NCBI GenBank assembly: GCA_902497065.1
Contig: CABVDH010000030.1
Location: 1 to 20,215 of the forward strand
Origin: an uncultured Collinsella sp.
GTDB taxonomy: Bacteria > Actinomycetota > Coriobacteriia > Coriobacteriales > Coriobacteriaceae
DNA length: 20,215 nt
Direction: 5' to 3'
Of this stretch, positions 7,220-17,085 are shown in pieces (positions within the stretch are counted from its first letter, which is position 1; every line of letters starts with the position of its first letter). A program made the translations under genes and the position numbers. Under the pieces are notes generated by a model. It did no database searches. It saw only the letters and a list, made by a program, of their open reading frames with translations, and was not told the DNA's origin.

Positions 7220-7274
7220 AGTTATAAAAAGGTTATCCTGCGTGAAATAAGACACGCACGACAAAGGAGGAATC

Positions 7275-7469
7275 GTGGGAGTTATCGGTTACGGTCTCGG
7301 TGTTATCGGCGCTGGTCTTGCTATCGGCCTGTCTGCTCTGGGTGCTACGGGTGCTATGGCCCGTCAGCCTGAGGTCCAGGGCCGCGTGTTCACCGTCTTC
7401 ATCATGGGCTCCGCCTTCGGCGAGGCTCTGGCTCTGATCGGCTTCGTTGTCGCGCTGATCGTTAAATAG
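7275..7469 (+). CDS. atpE: F1Fo ATP synthase subunit c
   Basis: Subunit c forms the rotating proteolipid ring. It is only 64 residues, shorter than the usual 70-89. Helix 1 carries small residues (GAGLAIGLSALGATGAM, 12-28), the loop is ARQPE (29-33), and helix 2 contains the ion-carrying Glu50 in GSAFGEALALIG. Glu50 is followed by Ala-Leu and helix 1 lacks the glutamine of sodium-binding rings, so the sequence indicates proton coupling. The GTG start at 7275 follows AAAGGAGG (7263-7270), the strongest ribosome binding site noticed in the window and fitting for a subunit needed in many copies. Confidence 0.95.
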   Translation: MGVIGYGLGVIGAGLAIGLSALGATGAMARQPEVQGRVFTVFIMGSAFGEALALIGFVVALIVK

Positions 7470-7484
7470 CACGGAGCGTCAAGT

Positions 7485-8087
7485 ATGAATCTTTCATCCC
7501 AGAAGAGCGCGATCGCACTCTCCGCGTCCGCGGCCGCGCTGCTCATGCCGGTTTCCGCGTTCGCTGAGGACGGCGCTGCCGGTGCGGACATCCTCATCCC
7601 TAAGATGGCGGAGTTCATCCCGGCGCTTATCGCCTTCCTGATCATCTGGATCGTGCTGGCCAAGGTCGCCCTGCCGGGCATCATGAAAACCATGGAGGAG
7701 CGCGGCAAGAAGATCGAGGAGAGCCTCGACGAGGCCGAGAAGACCAAGCAGGAGGCTATCGCCAAGCGCTCTGAGTCCGACTCGATCGTCACCGACGCCC
7801 GTCGTCAGGCTGCCGACATTGTTCTCGAGGCCCGTAAGGACGCCGAGTCCGAGCGCGCCCGTATCATCGAGGCTGCTCACAAGGAGGCCGAGGAGATCAT
7901 CGCCAAGGCCCATACGACCGTTGAGGACGAGCGCAAGTCCATCTACGCCGGTGCCGCGAGCTCCATCGCCGACCTGTCCGTTGCCGTCGCCACCAAGATC
8001 GTGGGCGAGGCACTCGAGGACGAGGCCGAGCAGAAGAAGCTCATCGAGCGCTACATCCAGGAAGCAGGTAGCCTGAATGCCGACTAG
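7485..8087 (+). CDS. atpF: F1Fo ATP synthase subunit b with N-terminal signal-like leader
   Basis: Subunit b is the peripheral stalk joining Fo to F1. The 200-residue protein begins with a signal-peptide-like stretch: polar N-terminus, hydrophobic AIALSASAAALLMPVSAFA (9-27), possible cleavage after AFA. The expected membrane helix follows (about 43-63), then a long charged coiled coil (about 67-150) rich in Glu, Lys and Ala. Bacterial b subunits often begin directly with the membrane helix, so the leader is notable. It could be cleaved or be a second membrane segment. It starts 15 bases after atpE, with ACGGAG as a modest ribosome binding site, and overlaps atpH by 11 bases. Confidence 0.93.
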   Translation: MNLSSQKSAIALSASAAALLMPVSAFAEDGAAGADILIPKMAEFIPALIAFLIIWIVLAKVALPGIMKTMEERGKKIEESLDEAEKTKQEAIAKRSESDSIVTDARRQAADIVLEARKDAESERARIIEAAHKEAEEIIAKAHTTVEDERKSIYAGAASSIADLSVAVATKIVGEALEDEAEQKKLIERYIQEAGSLNAD

Positions 8088-8553
8088 CCGCTATCAGGAC
8101 AAGGTGCTCGAGACCTACGCGCGCTCCCTTCTGGAAGCCGCTAAGGCCGAGAACCATGTGTTCGAGGACCTCGAGATGATCGAGCGCCTGGCTTCTGCCA
8201 GCCCCGAGATCATCGCCGTGCTCGACACCATGTCCAAGCGCGACCAGCTCGACCTTCTTCCCAAGGTGGCAGCTGCCTTTAAGTATGTTGCCGAGGAAGA
8301 CGAGGATGTAGTGGGCGTGACCGTCACCACGGCGATCCCGCTCGACGACGAGCTGCGTCAAACCATCACTAAGAAATGCGAGCAGGACTTCGGCCGCAAG
8401 GTATTCCTTATCGAGCAGGTCGACCCGTCTATCGTGGGCGGCCTGGTGCTCGAGGCCCGCGGCGAGCGTCGTGACATTTCCGTCAAGACGCAGTTGCGCA
8501 TCGCGCAGGAGACCCTCGCAAACTCTGCTAATTCGTACGGAGGTGAAGCCTAA
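8077..8553 (+). CDS. atpH: F1Fo ATP synthase subunit delta
   Basis: Subunit delta caps F1 and links it to the b stalk. The 158-residue protein (usually ~177) has the N-terminal helical bundle beginning YQDKVLETYARSLLEAA and the family C-terminal signature VGGLVLEARGERRDISVK (about 120-137). Its ATG overlaps the end of atpF and its stop overlaps the atpA start (TAATG), showing tight translational coupling. Confidence 0.94.
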   Translation: MPTSRYQDKVLETYARSLLEAAKAENHVFEDLEMIERLASASPEIIAVLDTMSKRDQLDLLPKVAAAFKYVAEEDEDVVGVTVTTAIPLDDELRQTITKKCEQDFGRKVFLIEQVDPSIVGGLVLEARGERRDISVKTQLRIAQETLANSANSYGGEA

Positions 8554-10151
8554 TGTCCGAAACCCTCAATGCCCAGGATATCGCCAAGAAACTGCAGGAG
8601 CAGCTCACGAGCCTCTCCGCGACGGTCGATACGCATGAGGTTTCAACGGTCGACGAGGTAGGCGACGGCATCGCGCGCGTCTCCGGCCTCAAGAGCGCCA
8701 TGGCAGGCGAGCTTCTGGAGTTCAAGAGCTCCGATACCGGTGAGACCGTCTTCGGCCTTGCCCAGAACCTTGACCGTGACGAGGTCGGCGCCGTTCTGTT
8801 CGGTGCCGTCGACTCCATCAAGGAAGGCGACGAGTGCCGCACCACTGGTCGCATTATGGATATCCCTGTGAGCCGCGCCATGCTCGGCCGCGTCGTCAAT
8901 CCGCTCGGCCAGCCCATCGACGGCCTGGGCGACATCGTCGCCACGCACCGTCGCCCCATCGAGTTCAAGGCCCCCGGCGTTATCGACCGTACCCCGGTGT
9001 GTGAGCCGGTTCAGACCGGTCTGTTGGCCATCGACTCCATGGTGCCTATCGGCCGTGGTCAGCGTGAGCTCATCATTGGCGACCGTAAGACCGGTAAGAC
9101 CGCCATCGCCATCGACGCTATCCTCAACCAGCGCGGCAAGGGCATGGTCTGCATCTATGTCGCCGTCGGCCAGAAGGCCTCCACGGTTGCCAACATCCGC
9201 GAGACCCTCGCTCAGCACGGTGCGCTCGACTACACCATCATCGTTTCGGCAACCGCTGCCGATTCCGCCCCTATGCAGTACATCGCGCCTATGGCCGGTG
9301 CCGCTATCGGCGAGTTCTTCATGTACAACGGCGAGGATGGCAAGCCCGCTAGCGAGACCAACCCCGGCGGCCACGTGCTCGTCATCTACGATGACCTGTC
9401 CAAGCAGGCCGTGGCCTACCGTCAGATGTCGCTGACGCTGCATCGTCCGCCCGGACGCGAGGCCTATCCTGGCGACATCTTCTACCTGCACTCTCGTCTG
9501 CTCGAGCGTGCCGTCAAGATGTCCAAGAAGAACGGCTACGGCTCCATGACGGCACTGCCGATCATCGAGACCCAGGACGGCGACGTCTCGGCCTACATTC
9601 CGACCAACGTCATTTCCATTACCGATGGTCAGATCTATCTGCAGTCCGAGCTCTTCTTCCAGGGTCAGCGCCCGGCAGTCGACGTGGGCATTTCCGTGTC
9701 CCGCGTCGGTGGCGACGCGCAGACCAAGGCTATGAAGCAGGTCGCCGGTAACCTCCGTCTGGACCTCGCTTCGTACCAGGAGCTCGCCGGCTTTACGCAG
9801 TTCGGATCCGACCTCGACGAGGCTACTCAGAAGCAGCTGACCCATGGTGCCCGCATGACCGAGCTCCTGAAGCAGCCGCGCTACAAGCCGTTTGAGGTTG
9901 GCGAGCAGATCGTTACGCTGTTCGCTGGCAACGAGGGCTTCCTGGATGACCTGGAGATTGCCGACGTGCTGCCTTTCCGTGCCGAGCTCATCGAGTACAT
10001 GGACAATGGCTTTGGCTCGCTGCTCGATAAGGTTCGCGCCAAGAAGATCGATGATGACACCAAGGCTGAGCTCTTGCGCGTCATCGGCGACTTCAAGCAG
10101 CAGTTCATGGCCAAGCACCATTCGGATGTTTCTGGATCAGAGGAGAACTAA
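8553..10151 (+). CDS. atpA: F1Fo ATP synthase subunit alpha
   Basis: Subunit alpha carries the non-catalytic nucleotide sites of F1. The 532-residue protein has Walker A GDRKTGKT (176-183), the VLVIYDDLSKQAVAYRQMS stretch (275-293) and the arginine finger R384 within ISVSRVGGDAQ (380-390). About ten extra residues (EDGKPASETNPGG, 261-273) sit just before the Walker B strand compared with the E. coli protein. The GGAGGTG ribosome binding site lies in the end of atpH. Confidence 0.98.
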   Translation: MSETLNAQDIAKKLQEQLTSLSATVDTHEVSTVDEVGDGIARVSGLKSAMAGELLEFKSSDTGETVFGLAQNLDRDEVGAVLFGAVDSIKEGDECRTTGRIMDIPVSRAMLGRVVNPLGQPIDGLGDIVATHRRPIEFKAPGVIDRTPVCEPVQTGLLAIDSMVPIGRGQRELIIGDRKTGKTAIAIDAILNQRGKGMVCIYVAVGQKASTVANIRETLAQHGALDYTIIVSATAADSAPMQYIAPMAGAAIGEFFMYNGEDGKPASETNPGGHVLVIYDDLSKQAVAYRQMSLTLHRPPGREAYPGDIFYLHSRLLERAVKMSKKNGYGSMTALPIIETQDGDVSAYIPTNVISITDGQIYLQSELFFQGQRPAVDVGISVSRVGGDAQTKAMKQVAGNLRLDLASYQELAGFTQFGSDLDEATQKQLTHGARMTELLKQPRYKPFEVGEQIVTLFAGNEGFLDDLEIADVLPFRAELIEYMDNGFGSLLDKVRAKKIDDDTKAELLRVIGDFKQQFMAKHHSDVSGSEEN

Positions 10152-10156
10152 GCCCC

Positions 10157-11064
10157 ATGGCCAACCTTCGCGACATTAAGAAGCGAATCTCCTCGGTTAC
10201 CACGACCAAGCAGATCACGCGCACGATGGAGATGGTCTCTACGGCCAAGATCCGTCGTGCCCTCGATCGCTCCAAGCAGGCCGAGCCCTATAAGGAGGCG
10301 CTGACCGACGTCATGTTGACGGTCGCCGGCGACGCCTCCTGTTCGGGCACCGATCCCATGCTGCAGAAGCATGAGAGCGTCAAGCATGGCCTGATTGTCG
10401 TTATTGCCTCGGACCGCGGCCTTGCCGGCGGTTTCAATACGACGGTGGAGCGCACGGCCGAAAAGCTCGCCGCTTCTTGGGCGAACGACGGCATCGAGTG
10501 CGAGATCATCGCGTGCGGGCGTAAGCCGGCCACGTATTTCCGTGACCGCGCAAACGTCGTCATGCACTTTGAGGGCAACTCCTCTGAGCCCGATTTCAAT
10601 CAGGCCCGCATGATCTCCTCTCATATCTGCGATGCGTATCGTGCCGGTGAGCTTGACCGTGTCGAGCTTGTCTACCACCACGCCAAGAATCGCGTGGATC
10701 AGGAGCTTCGCGTCGAGCATCTGTTGCCGCTCGACCCCGAGATGATCGCTATGGCCCACGGTCCGCGTAAGAACGAGACCGACGCCCCTAAGCGCATCTC
10801 GTCCACGTTCGAGTTCGTGCCCTCTCCCGAGCATGTTCTCGGCAAGCTTGTGCCGTCTTATATCCTGACGGTCATCTACCAGGCCCTGATCGATTCGGCG
10901 GCTGCCGAGCAGGGTGCACGCCGCAAGGCCATGCACTCCGCGACGGAAAACGCCACCGCGATCATCTCGACCCTTACCCGCACGTATAGTCGCGTGCGCC
11001 AGGCTTCGATCACGACCGAGATTAACGAGATCGTCGGCGGAGCCTCAGCATTGGAGGAACAGTA

Positions 11065-11065
<1 letters not shown>
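10157..11065 (+). CDS. atpG: F1Fo ATP synthase subunit gamma
   Basis: Subunit gamma is the central rotor shaft. The 302-residue protein starts with the canonical MANLRDIKKRISSVTTTKQI and MEMVSTAKIRRA and ends with the conserved ATENATAIISTLTRTYSRVRQASITTEI region ahead of IVGGASAL. It begins five bases after atpA, with AGGAG at the atpA end as ribosome binding site, and its stop overlaps the atpD start by one base. Confidence 0.97.
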
Positions 11066-12519
<1,454 letters not shown>

Positions 12520-12522
12520 GTT

Positions 12523-12915
12523 ATGCGTATCCGCATCGTGTGCCCCGTGAGCTGCGCCTATGAGGGCGACGCTGCGTTTGTGTCGATTCCGTCCACGGAT
12601 GGCGAGTTTGGCGTTCTGCCTGCTCACTCCAGCGAGATCTGCACGATCGACCGCGGTTACGTTCGCGTTTCCGATAAGGCCATGGGCACTGTCGACCACA
12701 CGTTTGCCGTGGCCGGCGGCTATGCCCAGGTTGCGGACGATGTCGTGACCGTTCTCGCCGAGCGCGCTTGCGATTTGGCGACCGTCGATGCCGACAAGCT
12801 TAAAGCTGATATTCAAGGTTTTGAAGAGAAGCTGGGTAATTTGTCGGAGGATGATGCACGCCGCGCCTACCTCTATAATGAAATCGCATGGTGTAAGCTC
12901 AAGCTTGCCCAATAG
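12523..12915 (+). CDS. atpC: F1Fo ATP synthase subunit epsilon
   Basis: Subunit epsilon is the rotor foot and inhibitor of ATP hydrolysis. The 130-residue protein has the N-terminal beta-sandwich (SIPSTDGEFGVLPAHSSEIC, 21-40; FAVAGGYAQVADDVVTVLAE) and a C-terminal helical part of about 40 residues. It is the last atp gene and is followed at 12952 by a strong terminator hairpin. Confidence 0.93.
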   Translation: MRIRIVCPVSCAYEGDAAFVSIPSTDGEFGVLPAHSSEICTIDRGYVRVSDKAMGTVDHTFAVAGGYAQVADDVVTVLAERACDLATVDADKLKADIQGFEEKLGNLSEDDARRAYLYNEIAWCKLKLAQ

Positions 12916-12951
12916 TCAAACGATTTAGCGTTCGACCATTTGCGAACACAT

Positions 12952-12990
12952 CATGCCCGGGATGGCCCAGCCACCCCGGGCATGCTTTTT
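12952..12990 (+). terminator. Intrinsic terminator at the end of the atp operon
   Basis: CATGCCCGGG (12952-12961) pairs perfectly with CCCGGGCATG (12975-12984), followed by C and TTTTT (12986-12990). A smaller hairpin (GTTCG / CGAAC, 12930-12947) precedes it. The T-run directly touches the murA ribosome binding site, so the element could act as an attenuator for murA as well as the atp terminator. Confidence 0.85.
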
Positions 12991-13003
12991 GAAAGGGTAG
13001 ACC

Positions 13004-14287
13004 TTGGATATTATCCGCGTTGAGGGTGGCCACGCCATCGGAGGCTCCGTGCCCGTCTCGGGTGCCAAGAACTCCGCGCTCAAACTCATGGCGGCAACGC
13101 TTCTGGCGCCGGGCAAGACGACGCTGCAGAACGTGCCCGATATTTCCGATGTTCACGTGATGGGCAAGGTGCTCAAGGGTATGGGCGCTACGATCGATGT
13201 TCTCGACGAGCACACGCTCGAGATTGATACCTCTCAGGTCGATTCTTGGGAGGCCCCCTACGAGCTCGTTGCCAAGATGCGTGCTTCCACCGCCGTCATG
13301 GGACCCCTGCTGGGCCGCTTCCATCGCGCCAAGATTGCCATGCCGGGCGGCTGCAACCTGGGTGCTCGCAAGATCGATATGCACATTCTGGGTCTCGAGG
13401 CCCTGGGCGTTGAGTTCGATACCGCCCACGGTTACATCAACGCTAATGCGCCCCAAGGTCTGCGCGGTACCACCGTCACGCTCGAGTTCGCCAGCGTCGG
13501 TGCGACCGAGAACCTCATCATGGCCTCTGTGCGCGCACAGGGCACCACGGTTATCGACAATGCCGCCCGCGAGCCCGAGATTGTCGATCTCGCCAACATG
13601 CTCAACGAGATGGGCGCCAAGATTGTTGGCGCCGGCACGCCCGTCGTGACTATCGAAGGCGTGGAAGAGCTCCATCCTGTTACCCATCGCGTAGTGGGCG
13701 ACCGCATCGAGGCCGGTACCTTTATCGTTGCCGGTGCGTTGATGGCCGACGATCGCGGTGTCGATGTCACGGGCTTTTGCCCCATTCACTTGGGCATGGT
13801 GCTCAAGAAGATGGAGCTCATGGGTATCGACTGCGAGCGCGTCGAGGATGGCGTCCATGTAAACCGTGCCGAGCGTATCAAGCCGGTCGACATCCAGACG
13901 CTTCCGTTCCCCGGCTTCCCGACGGACATGCAGGCGCAGATTATGGTACTCTCCGCCCTTGCCGACGGTAGCTCCGTTATCACCGAGAACATCTTCGAGA
14001 ATCGCTTTATGTTTGCCTCTGAGCTGGTGCGCATGGGTGCCGACATTCGTATCGAGAGTCATCATGCCATGATTCATGGCGTCAAGGGCTTCTCGGGTGC
14101 ACAGGTTACCTCGCCCGATCTGCGTGGCGGAGCGGCCCTCGTCGTAGCGGGCTTGATCGCCGACGGGACGACCGAGGTTTCGGCTATCCATCACATCAAG
14201 CGCGGCTACGAGCAGTTTGTCGAAAAGCTGCAGGCAATCGGCGCGCATGTCGAGCATGCTACCGTCCCCGATCCCGTCATCTACTAA
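13004..14287 (+). CDS. murA: UDP-N-acetylglucosamine 1-carboxyvinyltransferase
   Basis: MurA transfers enolpyruvate from PEP to UDP-GlcNAc, the first committed step of peptidoglycan synthesis. The 427-residue protein is family length. It carries SGAKNSALK (19-27, with K22 and N23), the catalytic Cys117 in MPGGCNLGAR (113-122), and the PFPGFPTDMQAQ loop. The catalytic Cys (not Asp) predicts the fosfomycin-sensitive form. The start is TTG 13004, since AAAGGG (12992-12997) lies six bases upstream and the protein begins MDIIRVEGG as expected. No room exists for a promoter between the terminator and this start. It is followed 12 bases later by the LCP gene, so the two cell-wall genes are probably co-transcribed. 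Confidence 0.95.
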   Translation: MDIIRVEGGHAIGGSVPVSGAKNSALKLMAATLLAPGKTTLQNVPDISDVHVMGKVLKGMGATIDVLDEHTLEIDTSQVDSWEAPYELVAKMRASTAVMGPLLGRFHRAKIAMPGGCNLGARKIDMHILGLEALGVEFDTAHGYINANAPQGLRGTTVTLEFASVGATENLIMASVRAQGTTVIDNAAREPEIVDLANMLNEMGAKIVGAGTPVVTIEGVEELHPVTHRVVGDRIEAGTFIVAGALMADDRGVDVTGFCPIHLGMVLKKMELMGIDCERVEDGVHVNRAERIKPVDIQTLPFPGFPTDMQAQIMVLSALADGSSVITENIFENRFMFASELVRMGADIRIESHHAMIHGVKGFSGAQVTSPDLRGGAALVVAGLIADGTTEVSAIHHIKRGYEQFVEKLQAIGAHVEHATVPDPVIY

Positions 14288-14299
14288 TACAGGTTGCCT

Positions 14300-15535
14300 A
14301 TGTTTAATAAAAAGCCCCTCGCGGATACTAGCACCCGAAGACCCTCAACTGGTACGCAGGCCAAGATCTACAGTCGCGATAACGTGGCTCGCTATTCCGA
14401 GCGCGCTCGCCAACGTCGTCGTAGCCACACGATTCGTCACGTCGCGCTCATTGTCGTGCTTGGCGTGCTGCTGAGTGCCACTACCGCTGCCGGCCTGTGG
14501 TTTGCCACCATTATGGGCAAGCTCGGCGATTCTAATGTCATTACCGACAATCTGCGTCGGGTTCTGGTTGACACCGATGAGGCAAAGGATCCGTTCTACG
14601 TGCTGCTTCTTGGCACCGACGGCCGTCCGGGCGAGGATACGTATCGTGCCGACTCGATTATCCTGGCACGCATCGACCCCACGCAAAAGCAGGCGACGCT
14701 CATTTCCGTTCCGCGCGACACTAAGGTCGAGTACAAGGGCGAGACCATGAAGATCAACGCCTGCCATACCGTTGGCGGCGCCGAGGCCATGGTCGAGGCG
14801 GTCAACGAGCTGTGCGGTGTTCAGATTTCCCACTATGCCGAGGTCAGCTTCGACGGTATGCAGGCGCTGATTGATTCGGTTGGCGGTATCGACATTAACG
14901 CAACCGATGATGTTGACGACCCTGAGCACCTGGATATTAAGATTACCGCTGGCCAGCAGCATATGGACGGTGCCACCGCCCTAACCTATGCCCGCTGCCG
15001 CTACACCTATGCCGACGGCGATTACACGCGCATGCGCCACCAGCGTCAGGTGCTTGGCGCCCTTGCCAACCAGATTCTCAATAACTTCGATGCCACGAAG
15101 ATTTTTGGCCTGGTTAATTCGCTGTCCGATATGCTCGTAACCGATATGAGCGTTCAGGATATCGTGGCTACGGTCAACGCCATGCGCGGTATGGATGTCG
15201 ACGGTATCTACTCGGCCAACCTGCCCTCGTGCGCCGACGACAGCACCATGATCGACGGTGTGAGCTACGTCTTTGTCTACGAGGACGAGCTCAAGGAAAT
15301 GATGGAGCGCGTCGATGCCGGCAAGGATCCCAAGGGTCCCAACACCATGGGTCTTTCCGACGGTTCCAGCTCTACGATCGGCGACCTGAACAACAACACG
15401 TCTGACGACTACGCAAACGGTACCGCAACCTCATCGGTCAGCTCTGACGATTCCGATGACTCAAGCGATTCGAGCGATTCGGACTACTACGAAGAGCCCA
15501 CCGGCGACGGCAACGGCTACGAGGCCAATTACTAA
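14300..15535 (+). CDS. LytR-CpsA-Psr (LCP) family cell-wall ligase
   Basis: LCP enzymes attach anionic or capsular glycopolymers to peptidoglycan outside the membrane. The 411-residue protein has a basic cytoplasmic N-terminus (RARQRRRSH), one membrane helix (about 47-69) and the extracellular LCP domain with LLLGTDGRPGEDTYRADSI (102-120; R116 and D118), SVPRDTKV (136-143) and ALTYARCRYTYADGDYTRMR (227-246). After a linker, the C-terminus is low-complexity, rich in Ser and Asp (SSDDSDDSSDSSDSD) and ending in Tyr/Glu/Gly-rich residues. ATG 14300 is chosen over the in-frame TTG at 14294, with a weak AGG (14291-14293). The gene lies 12 bases after murA, fitting a cell-wall role. Confidence 0.9.
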   Translation: MFNKKPLADTSTRRPSTGTQAKIYSRDNVARYSERARQRRRSHTIRHVALIVVLGVLLSATTAAGLWFATIMGKLGDSNVITDNLRRVLVDTDEAKDPFYVLLLGTDGRPGEDTYRADSIILARIDPTQKQATLISVPRDTKVEYKGETMKINACHTVGGAEAMVEAVNELCGVQISHYAEVSFDGMQALIDSVGGIDINATDDVDDPEHLDIKITAGQQHMDGATALTYARCRYTYADGDYTRMRHQRQVLGALANQILNNFDATKIFGLVNSLSDMLVTDMSVQDIVATVNAMRGMDVDGIYSANLPSCADDSTMIDGVSYVFVYEDELKEMMERVDAGKDPKGPNTMGLSDGSSSTIGDLNNNTSDDYANGTATSSVSSDDSDDSSDSSDSDYYEEPTGDGNGYEANY

Positions 15536-15563
15536 GTTACGGCGTTTTACCAAACGCCGTAAC
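15536..15563 (+). terminator. Perfect 12-base stem-loop at the LCP stop codon
   Basis: GTTACGGCGTTT (15536-15547) pairs with AAACGCCGTAAC (15552-15563) across a four-base loop. No T-tract follows, so it may protect the mRNA end or act with the following terminator. Confidence 0.55.
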
Positions 15564-15605
15564 GGCTCGACGCTGCGCGCCGCCCAAGGCGACAATTTGT
15601 CATTC

Positions 15606-15647
15606 AAAAGGCAGGGCATGACCAGAAGGTCAATGCCCTGCCTTTTT
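15606..15647 (+). terminator. Intrinsic terminator of the murA-LCP transcript
   Basis: AAAGGCAGGGCATGACC (15607-15623) pairs with GGTCAATGCCCTGCCTTT, with one bulged A, over an AGAA loop. The stem runs into TTTTT (15643-15647). An A-run on the other side means it could also stop transcription on the minus strand. Confidence 0.85.
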
Positions 15648-15720
15648 CATGCCAACTTGTTCGCCTTGGACGTCGCTCGCTGACGTTGGCTCAACATGCG
15701 GTGCTGACTACTCCCCTTGC
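15648..15720. other. Short structured gap between terminators
   Basis: GCCAAC (15651-15656) can pair with GTTGGC (15685-15690), enclosing ACGTC / GACGT. No gene or promoter is visible; this is simply the convergent junction between the LCP gene and pepT. Confidence 0.3.
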
Positions 15721-15723
15721 ACC

Positions 15724-15765
15724 AAAAACCGCCCCGTTCTCGGTTTTTGAGGACGGGGCGGTTTT
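15724..15765 (-). terminator. Terminator of pepT, probably bidirectional
   Basis: AAAACCGCCCCGT (15725-15737) pairs perfectly with ACGGGGCGGTTTT (15753-15765). Read on the minus strand, the stem follows pepT by about 25 bases and ends in a T-run. Read on the plus strand it ends in TTTT, so it would also back up the LCP terminator. Confidence 0.85.
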
Positions 15766-15789
15766 GCTTACCTAGATTGTTCGAGTTCC

Positions 15790-17037
15790 TTATGCAAAGC
15801 GGGCGACGAGCTCCTGGAGCACGTCGGTCATCTTGACGAGCGAACTGACCGGGACGAACTCGTTGACGCCGTGGTAGCAATAGCCGCCGGTGGAAAGGTT
15901 GGGGCAGGGCAGACCGCGGAACGACAGCTGGGCGCCGTCGGTGCCGCCACGAATTGGCAGCACTTGGGGCTCAACGCCGCAGGCAAGGTAGGCTTCCTTG
16001 GCAACATCAATAAGCTCGGGATAGTCACGAACGATCTCGGCCATATTTCGATACTGCTGCTTAATCTCGACCGTCACGCGCTCCTCACCCAGACGCTGGT
16101 TGAGCATCGAGGCAGCGGCATCAATAAGGTCGAGTTTCTGCTGGAACTTGGCGGCGTCATGGTCGCGGACGATATAGCGCGCTGTGGCGTGATCGACGGT
16201 CGCAGATACACCCTCAAGGTGATAAAAGCCCTCGTAGCCTTCCGTATACTCCGGGCGCTGTACGTAGGGGAGCAACGCGTTGAAGTCGCAGAACAGATTG
16301 CCTGCGTTGACCATACGGCCCTTAGCGTCGCCCGGGTGGATGGACTGGCCCTCAAAGCAGACGGTCGCCTCGGCGGCGTTAAAGCACTCCCACTCCAGTT
16401 CGCCGATGGGGCCGCCGTCGACCGTGTAGGCGTACTTGCAGCCAAAGGTATCGATATCCAACAGCTCGGCTCCGTGGCCGATCTCCTCGTCAGGGCAGAA
16501 GCAAATGCCGAGTGCGGGATGGGGCAGAGAAGGGTCCTGAGCGATACGCGCGACAAGCGACATGATCTCAGCGACGCCCGCCTTGTCGTCTGCGCCCAGC
16601 AGCGTGGTGCCATCGCTGCAGACCAGGTCCTCACCCGCGAGGTCATTCAGGGCGGGAAGCTTGGCGGTACCCATGGCAACGGGCTTACCGTCAACCGTGC
16701 CGCAGACCAGGTCGCCGCCTTCGTAGTGTACGATGTGCGGCTTCACGCCGGCGCCCGGTGCAACTTCGGTGGTGTCGAGATGGGCGATCAGGCCCAGGGC
16801 GGGCTTGTCCTCAGCGCCCGCACTTGCGGGGATATGCGCGCAGACATAGGCGTGCTCGGTCACGTGGGCATCTTCCGCACCAAGCTCGCGCAGCTCTTCA
16901 GCCAGCACGTTGGCAAGGTCAAACTGAACGGCGCTCGAGGGTACCTGGTCGCAGTTTGCATCCTCGGACTGCGTGTTGATCTGGACGTAGCGCAAAAAGC
17001 GTTCGAGGACATCGGGGCTCGTGGTGGTGTTTTCCAT
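15790..17037 (-). CDS. pepT: Peptidase T (tripeptide aminopeptidase)
   Basis: PepT is a cytoplasmic dizinc aminopeptidase of family M20B that removes the N-terminal residue from tripeptides. The 415-residue protein (E. coli 408) shows all metal-site motifs: IAHLDTTEVAP (H86, D88), LLGADDKAGVAEI (D150), FCPDEEIGHGAELLD (E184, E185), YTVDGGPIGELE (D207) and YCYHGVNEF (H389). I chose the ATG at 17037 on the minus strand because the product then begins MENTTTSPDVLERFLRYVQI as in the family and a GGAG precedes it. A longer frame up to 17133 would run through the divergent promoter and the 17086-17103 palindrome. It converges with the LCP gene and diverges from the DtxR-like regulator, whose operator may also cover its promoter. 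Confidence 0.94.
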   Translation of the reverse strand: MENTTTSPDVLERFLRYVQINTQSEDANCDQVPSSAVQFDLANVLAEELRELGAEDAHVTEHAYVCAHIPASAGAEDKPALGLIAHLDTTEVAPGAGVKPHIVHYEGGDLVCGTVDGKPVAMGTAKLPALNDLAGEDLVCSDGTTLLGADDKAGVAEIMSLVARIAQDPSLPHPALGICFCPDEEIGHGAELLDIDTFGCKYAYTVDGGPIGELEWECFNAAEATVCFEGQSIHPGDAKGRMVNAGNLFCDFNALLPYVQRPEYTEGYEGFYHLEGVSATVDHATARYIVRDHDAAKFQQKLDLIDAAASMLNQRLGEERVTVEIKQQYRNMAEIVRDYPELIDVAKEAYLACGVEPQVLPIRGGTDGAQLSFRGLPCPNLSTGGYCYHGVNEFVPVSSLVKMTDVLQELVARFA

Positions 17038-17085
17038 AAAGACCGCTCCAATCTTGGTCGTCGTGTGCAACAAGAACTCTAGCAC

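Noticed and set aside
8643..10121. 492-codon open frame on the minus strand opposite atpA
   Set aside because: Same shadow effect over a highly conserved gene; no motif, no ribosome binding site logic, no family resemblance.
15536..15563. Calling the LCP-end hairpin a classical intrinsic terminator
   Set aside because: The stem is perfect but GGCTCGAC follows instead of a T-run; the classical terminator is the one at 15606-15647.
15871..17082. 403-codon open frame on the plus strand opposite pepT
   Set aside because: The minus-strand frame carries every peptidase T motif; the plus frame shows none and has no matching start signal.
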